A DNA stretch of 64,000 bases, taken from contig CP065012.1 in NCBI GenBank assembly GCA_016699815.1, forward strand, positions 620,001-684,000, given 5' to 3'. This document shows, piece by piece, positions 59,940 through 64,000 of the stretch. Position numbers and translations under genes: made by a program. The notes under the pieces are model-generated. The model was not told where the DNA came from, made no database searches, and was given only the letters and a program-made list of their open reading frames with translations. The DNA is from Chitinophagaceae bacterium. Lineage in GTDB: Bacteria; Bacteroidota; Bacteroidia; Chitinophagales; Chitinophagaceae. Position 1 is the stretch's first letter, and every line of letters begins with the position of its first letter.

Positions 59940-60839
59940 TTAATATTTTATTTGCTCCTGCAGCAATGCAATTATTTCTTGAGCAGAAGGGTTGCAAAAT
60001 TGTATTTGAGGCTCTTTTTTAAACCAGGTAATTTGCCTCTTGGCATAATTTCTTGTATGCTGTTTAATTAATTCAACGGCACGGTTTTTGGAAATTTTTC
60101 CATCAAAATATTCAAAAAATTCCTGGTAACCTACCGTTTGCAGGGCATTTAAATTCTTGTAGGCATATAAAGCCCTTGCTTCATCTTCAAGCCCTTGCTT
60201 TATCATTTCATCTACCCTGTTATTGATACGGGAATAAAGCAAGGGCCTGTTCATTTGCAAACCAATTTTTATACATTGAAAATTTCGGTTTTTTATTATG
60301 CCGGATTGAAAGTCCAAAATAGATTTTCCTGTGGACAATTTTACTTCAAGGGCACGCAGGGAGCGTTGTGGGTTATTTATCTCCCCAGATAAATAGTACG
60401 CCGGGTCTTGTATTTTAATTTCATTCAAAAGCCAATTTATTCCCTTATCTGAATAGAGAGCCAAAATTTTTTTCCTGGTTTCGTTATTGATAGGCGGAAT
60501 TTCATCCATGCCATGCGTAAAGGCCCGTATATACAAGCCGGTGCCACCCACCATAATGGCCACATTATTTTTAAGAAAAATTTTTTCTGCAGCTGCCATT
60601 GCGTATTGCTCAAAACCGGCAGCAGTTACCTGGTCAAAAATAGAATGAGAATTGATAAAATAATGCTGAACATTATTAAGTTGCTCACCGGTGGGCTTGG
60701 CTACGCCTATATCCAGTTCTTTATAACATTGGCGGCTGTCGGCAGAAATAATTTCAGTAAAAAAATGGCTGGCTAACTCAATGGCAAGCGCCGTTTTACC
60801 TATAGCTGTTGGGCCGCAAATAATGATGCAATACTTCAA
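59940..60839 (-). CDS. miaA: tRNA dimethylallyltransferase MiaA
   Basis: A 299-aa enzyme that adds a dimethylallyl group to A37 of tRNAs reading UNN codons. Motifs are the P-loop IICGPTAIGKTALAIELA (residues 6-23), SADSRQCYKELDIGVAKPT near 34, GGTGLYIRAFTHGM near 98, and QTVGYQEFFEYFDG near 236 and RNYAKRQITWFKKE near 267, the swinging-loop and tRNA-binding end. Length and motif order are normal. Confidence 0.95.
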   Translation of the reverse strand: MKYCIIICGPTAIGKTALAIELASHFFTEIISADSRQCYKELDIGVAKPTGEQLNNVQHYFINSHSIFDQVTAAGFEQYAMAAAEKIFLKNNVAIMVGGTGLYIRAFTHGMDEIPPINNETRKKILALYSDKGINWLLNEIKIQDPAYYLSGEINNPQRSLRALEVKLSTGKSILDFQSGIIKNRNFQCIKIGLQMNRPLLYSRINNRVDEMIKQGLEDEARALYAYKNLNALQTVGYQEFFEYFDGKISKNRAVELIKQHTRNYAKRQITWFKKEPQIQFCNPSAQEIIALLQEQIKY

Positions 60840-60924
60840 CTCAAAAAATAGAAAAAATTATGGTGTATAATATACCCGGTTTATATTTTATTTGAAAATA
60901 GTGAAAAATAAAACCCGGCAGCAA

Positions 60925-61506
60925 TTAATATCCGTCATTGCTTTCATTTCCTTCGCCGGCAAGTTCATCCGTATCACTTTCAGTTTCTGCATCGCTTTCG
61001 CCTTCGCTGCCAAAATTATCATTGAGGGCTTCGGGTTGCAGGTCGTATTTTTCTTCCATTTCTGCAAGGCGCTTATCTACCAGGCCCTTGGTACCATATT
61101 GAGAAGGCGCTAAACCTTCGATGCGTACACAACAGGGATAAATAAGTTTTGGGCTTTCTTCTTTTTCCACCTGTATCAGTTCTACCCTAAAATGCCAGTA
61201 TTTATTAAAGTCGTATTCGTATACAAATTTTTGATTGGGCGATTTAATTTCATCGCCTATAATGGTATCTGCCATTAAAAGCGGGGCAACAACATAAGGT
61301 TTTTCATATTCTTCAAGGCTAATTTCCCGGCCAAACTGCCAGCCATCGTTGCTGCGGTAAAAGGTGGCTTTGTGTTTATTGTCAAATTCAAAACTTTTTA
61401 AGATAACATCATGCAAATCTAAAAAATTTTGAGTATGCTTTACCGCTACATCTCTGTAAACGCTTTCATCTTCTTCCCAATAAATCCTAAACCTTAAAAT
61501 TGCCAT
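60925..61506 (-). CDS. Plasmid pRiA4b ORF-3-like family protein
   Basis: A 193-aa protein from ATG 61506 (AILRFRIYWEEDESVYRDV). It matches the pRiA4b ORF-3 family: a beta-rich N-terminal half with LHDVILKSFEFDNKHKATFY, KFVYEYDFNKYWHFRVELIQVE (the conserved Tyr-Asp-Phe-x-x-x-W pattern) and CVRIEGLAPSQYG. A strongly acidic tail (about 30 residues, ending ESDTDELAGEGNESNDGY) is typical of Bacteroidota members. The function is unknown. A TATCTTTA element lies only four bases before the start codon, suggesting a leaderless mRNA. Confidence 0.83.
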   Translation of the reverse strand: MAILRFRIYWEEDESVYRDVAVKHTQNFLDLHDVILKSFEFDNKHKATFYRSNDGWQFGREISLEEYEKPYVVAPLLMADTIIGDEIKSPNQKFVYEYDFNKYWHFRVELIQVEKEESPKLIYPCCVRIEGLAPSQYGTKGLVDKRLAEMEEKYDLQPEALNDNFGSEGESDAETESDTDELAGEGNESNDGY

Positions 61507-61510
61507 GTTG

Positions 61511-61518
61511 TAAAGATA
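61511..61518 (-). promoter_or_regulatory. -7 promoter element (TATCTTTA) just upstream of the pRiA4b ORF-3-like gene
   Basis: The minus strand reads TATCTTTA four bases before the ATG at 61506, so transcription would begin at or next to the start codon. Confidence 0.45.
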
Positions 61519-61582
61519 GGAGAAAAAGGGCAAGTATATTTTAGGGCAAAAACCTTTTAAATATATTTTTACTAACAGGCGT

Positions 61583-62125
61583 TTATACTTTTACAAATTT
61601 CTTTGTGAGCTCCCATAAAACCACGCCTGCAGCGGTTGCAATATTGAGGGAATGTTTCATTCCCATTTGCGGTATTTCTAAACAACCGTCACAAATACTT
61701 ATAGTAGATTGTTCCACACCGCTTACTTCGTTGCCAAAAACCACGGCAACTTTTTCATTTTCTGAAAACCGGATATGGTTGAGTTTAAGGCTATTAACTA
61801 CCTGCTCCACAGCATATACTTTATAACCCTCTATTTTTAATTGTTCAATAGCTTCTGCCGAAGTTTTAAAATAATGCCAGGTTACAGTATCTTCTGCGCC
61901 AAGCGCTGTTTTTTTAATTTCTTTATGCGGTGGCCTGCAAGTATAGCCTATGATATAAACTGCTTGTAGCAAAAATGCATCGGCTGTTCTAAAAACACTG
62001 CCCACATTATAGGCACTGCGTATATTTTCCAAAACTGCAATAACGGGATTTTTATTGGCTTGTTTAAACTCCTGCACCGTTTTGCGGTTCAGTTCATCCA
62101 TCTTAAGTTTTTTTGCTTCGGGCAT
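61583..62125 (-). CDS. TrmH/SpoU family RNA 2'-O-methyltransferase
   Basis: A 180-aa SPOUT methyltransferase. Motif 1 is AVLENIRSAYNVGSVFRTADAF near 30-51, motif 2 is KVAVVFGNEVSGVEQ near 126, and motif 3 is CDGCLEIPQMGMKHSLNIATAAGVVLWEL near 146, forming the SAM-binding trefoil knot. The target (tRNA G18, tRNA 34 or rRNA) cannot be read from sequence. Its ATG is one base after the pyrG stop codon, so the two genes are co-transcribed. Confidence 0.92.
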   Translation of the reverse strand: MPEAKKLKMDELNRKTVQEFKQANKNPVIAVLENIRSAYNVGSVFRTADAFLLQAVYIIGYTCRPPHKEIKKTALGAEDTVTWHYFKTSAEAIEQLKIEGYKVYAVEQVVNSLKLNHIRFSENEKVAVVFGNEVSGVEQSTISICDGCLEIPQMGMKHSLNIATAAGVVLWELTKKFVKV

Positions 62126-62126
62126 T

Positions 62127-63770
62127 TTAATCTTTACTTAATACAGATGATCCCAAATCTTCTTTTTGGGCTGCATATTCTTTTGCGGCTTTTATAAACC
62201 CAACAAACAAAGGATGTGGTTTCTCTACTGTACTTTTTAATTCGGGGTGGTATTGAACACCTATAAAAAAAGGATGAGCAGGGATTTCTACAATTTCCAC
62301 AAGGTCTGTTTGCGGATTTTTTCCACTGGCAATCATACCTGCTTTTTCAAAATCGGCCAGGTATTTATTATTAAATTCCCAACGGTGGCGGTGCCTTTCG
62401 GTAATAGAAGTAGCAGCATAAACCTTAGCTGCCAGTGAATTTTGGGCTATTTCGCAAGGGTAAGCGCCTAAGCGCATGGTACCACCTTTGTTCTTAATTT
62501 GCTTTTGCGCTTCCATTAAATCTATAACCGGGTAAGTTGTGGCGGTTTCCATTTCGGTACTGTGTGCATCGGTCCATCCCAATATATTACGAGCATATTC
62601 AATTACCGCCATTTGCATTCCCAGGCAAATTCCAAAAAATGGCAAATCGTTTTCCCTTGCATATTTTACAGCAGTAATTTTTCCTTCTACTCCCCTGCTG
62701 CCAAAACCCGGTGCTACTAAAAGGCCATCGAGGTCTTTTAATTTTTCTGCAACATTATTGTGGTTTATATATTCACTGTGTACATTCACTACCTGCACTT
62801 TGCATTGGTTTAAGGCGCCGGCGTGAACAAAAGCTTCTAAAATAGATTTATAGGCATCCTGCAGTTCCAGGTATTTACCTATTAACCCAATTTTTACTTT
62901 TGATTTTGGATTGTGGAGTTTTGCCAGGAAACCACGCCACAGGGCAAGGTCTGGCGCAGCATAGCCATTTAATTGCAACTGTTTAAGAGCAATAATATCT
63001 AATCCTTCTTCCAGCATTTTTAGTGGCACTTCATAAATGGAGCTGGCATCTGCCGATTCAATTACTGCATTGGGTTTTACATTGCAAAAAAGCGCAATTT
63101 TCCTTTTAATGTCTGCCGATAAAGGATGCTCGGTACGGCATACAATAATATCGGGGTGTACGCCCTCCTGGCTAAGCATGCGCACGCTATGCTGTGTAGG
63201 CTTGGTTTTTAATTCTTTTGCCGCTTTAAGGTAAGGAATAAGTGTAAGGTGAACCACAAGACAATCTTCCTCTGGAAGCTCCCATTGAATTTGCCTTACG
63301 GCTTCAATAAATGGAAGGCTTTCAATATCGCCTACCGTACCGCCTATTTCGGTAATTACTATTTCATATTCGCCCGATGTGCCCAATAGCAACATACGCC
63401 GCTTTATTTCGTCGGTAATATGTGGTACTACCTGAACGGTTTTTCCCAGGTAAGCGCCTTCTCTTTCTTTATTAATTACGGTTTGATAAATGCGGCCTGT
63501 TGTAACATTATTTGCCTGTGAGGTTGGGCTGTTTAAAAACCTTTCATAATGGCCAAGGTCCAGGTCGGTTTCTGCACCATCGTCGGTTACATAACATTCG
63601 CCATGTTCGTATGGGTTTAAAGTTCCTGGATCTACATTTATATAAGGATCAAATTTTTGAATGGTAACTTTTAAGCCACGGCTTTGCAACAACTTTGCCA
63701 GCGAAGCTGCAATAATTCCTTTACCCAGTGAAGATGTAACACCTCCTGTAACAAAAATATACTTTGCCAT
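62127..63770 (-). CDS. pyrG: CTP synthase
   Basis: A 547-aa enzyme that aminates UTP to CTP using glutamine. The N-terminal synthetase starts AKYIFVTGGVTSSLGKGI with its P-loop, and has ITEIGGTVGDIESLPF. The class I glutaminase has PFFGICLGMQMAVIEYARN (nucleophile Cys) and GVQYHPELKS (His-Glu). The start at 63770 gives the family N-terminus; the open frame extends to 63827 without support. A promoter element about 175 bases upstream implies a long leader; CTP-sensitive initiation or attenuation is known for pyrG in other phyla, but no such structure was established here. Confidence 0.97.
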   Translation of the reverse strand: MAKYIFVTGGVTSSLGKGIIAASLAKLLQSRGLKVTIQKFDPYINVDPGTLNPYEHGECYVTDDGAETDLDLGHYERFLNSPTSQANNVTTGRIYQTVINKEREGAYLGKTVQVVPHITDEIKRRMLLLGTSGEYEIVITEIGGTVGDIESLPFIEAVRQIQWELPEEDCLVVHLTLIPYLKAAKELKTKPTQHSVRMLSQEGVHPDIIVCRTEHPLSADIKRKIALFCNVKPNAVIESADASSIYEVPLKMLEEGLDIIALKQLQLNGYAAPDLALWRGFLAKLHNPKSKVKIGLIGKYLELQDAYKSILEAFVHAGALNQCKVQVVNVHSEYINHNNVAEKLKDLDGLLVAPGFGSRGVEGKITAVKYARENDLPFFGICLGMQMAVIEYARNILGWTDAHSTEMETATTYPVIDLMEAQKQIKNKGGTMRLGAYPCEIAQNSLAAKVYAATSITERHRHRWEFNNKYLADFEKAGMIASGKNPQTDLVEIVEIPAHPFFIGVQYHPELKSTVEKPHPLFVGFIKAAKEYAAQKEDLGSSVLSKD

Positions 63771-63944
63771 AAAAAAAATATAAAAAGCTTCGCACTGGCA
63801 ACCCAAACAAATTTTGTAAAAAACCAATTAATTAAAGCATTGCCGAATGCAAAACTCAAAATAGTTCCAATAAATTTTGATATTCAAGAAAATTGCCTTA
63901 TAAATCAAGACCAAGGGGCATGAAAAAACACCCTAGAGGTCATG

Positions 63945-63952
63945 CAAAGATA
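63945..63952 (-). promoter_or_regulatory. -7 promoter element (TATCTTTG), possibly for pyrG
   Basis: The minus strand reads TATCTTTG 175 bases before the pyrG ATG. The DNA between (63771-63944) holds no gene that I can support. Confidence 0.4.
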
Positions 63953-64000
63953 TAAGATTTTTAATAGTAAAAAAATTGGGTAAATAAAATGAAAGAAAAT

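Noticed and set aside
1..64000. CRISPR arrays, restriction-modification or abortive-infection clusters
   Set aside because: No regularly spaced short repeats, Cas proteins, methyltransferase-nuclease pairs or known defence motifs were seen; the EVE protein is not next to a nuclease.

Overview
The window comes from an AT-rich member of the Bacteroidota, most likely of the Chitinophagaceae or a close relative. The reasons are the type B type-IX-secretion C-terminal domains with SprB-like repeats, DUF4294, DUF5777 and DUF4407 families, a bacillithiol-type YtxJ protein, the Bacteroidota ParC type, and the repeated promoter element TAnnTTTG (usually TATCTTTG) upstream of many genes. No rRNA, intact tRNA, CRISPR array, phage or insertion sequence was recognised.

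Layout. 1-7 kb: a 5'-truncated S9 peptidase, a DUF1801 protein, several unrecognised secreted or membrane proteins, and a secreted amidohydrolase with a C-terminal SnoaL-like domain. 7.4-15.1 kb (minus strand): parC, a tight VOC/DUF4260/DUF1835/EVE cluster, a CCG-domain LutA-type protein, a TPR protein coupled to ribH, and pdhA. 15.2-24 kb (plus strand): recF, then two tandem copies of a two-gene cassette (small secreted protein plus large T9SS type B surface protein), then a DUF721/DciA-like gene. 24-29 kb: a polyprenol-phosphate glycosyltransferase, a DEDDh exonuclease, a 37-aa lipoprotein, YtxJ, a radical SAM protein and an agmatinase-like ureohydrolase. 29.2-32.3 kb: the cytochrome c maturation genes ccmE and ccmF. 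33-38.5 kb (minus strand): an apparent operon of a MurC-like ligase, hutI, an arginase-fold protein without its metal ligands, and fused ftcD. 38.5-43.8 kb: an arginine decarboxylase, rpmI-rplT, a CBS pair protein, dinB, rimM and rpsP. 43.9-47.6 kb: a DUF5777 barrel with a c-type cytochrome lipoprotein, and an ECF sigma factor overlapping a predicted dual-membrane anti-sigma protein. 47.7-64 kb: housekeeping genes (ffh, dapD, tsaC, ubiX, lolA, htpG, miaA, trmH-like, pyrG) mixed with small accessory genes.

How genes work together. HutI makes formiminoglutamate, which fused FtcD can convert to glutamate and methenyl-THF, so the degenerate HutG-like protein is not needed as an enzyme. CcmE and CcmF mature cytochromes such as the lipoprotein at 44.8-45.6 kb. 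The sigma/anti-sigma pair probably signals across the envelope. Arginine decarboxylase and the ureohydrolase may together make putrescine.

The most unusual part is the tandem cassette at 16.4-23.6 kb. The two copies are nearly identical at both ends but diverged across a middle segment that covers the end of the small gene and the start of the large one. The large gene of the first copy carries a one-base homopolymer frameshift. A second likely homopolymer frameshift separates a signal peptide from a thioredoxin-like protein at 53.8-54.3 kb.
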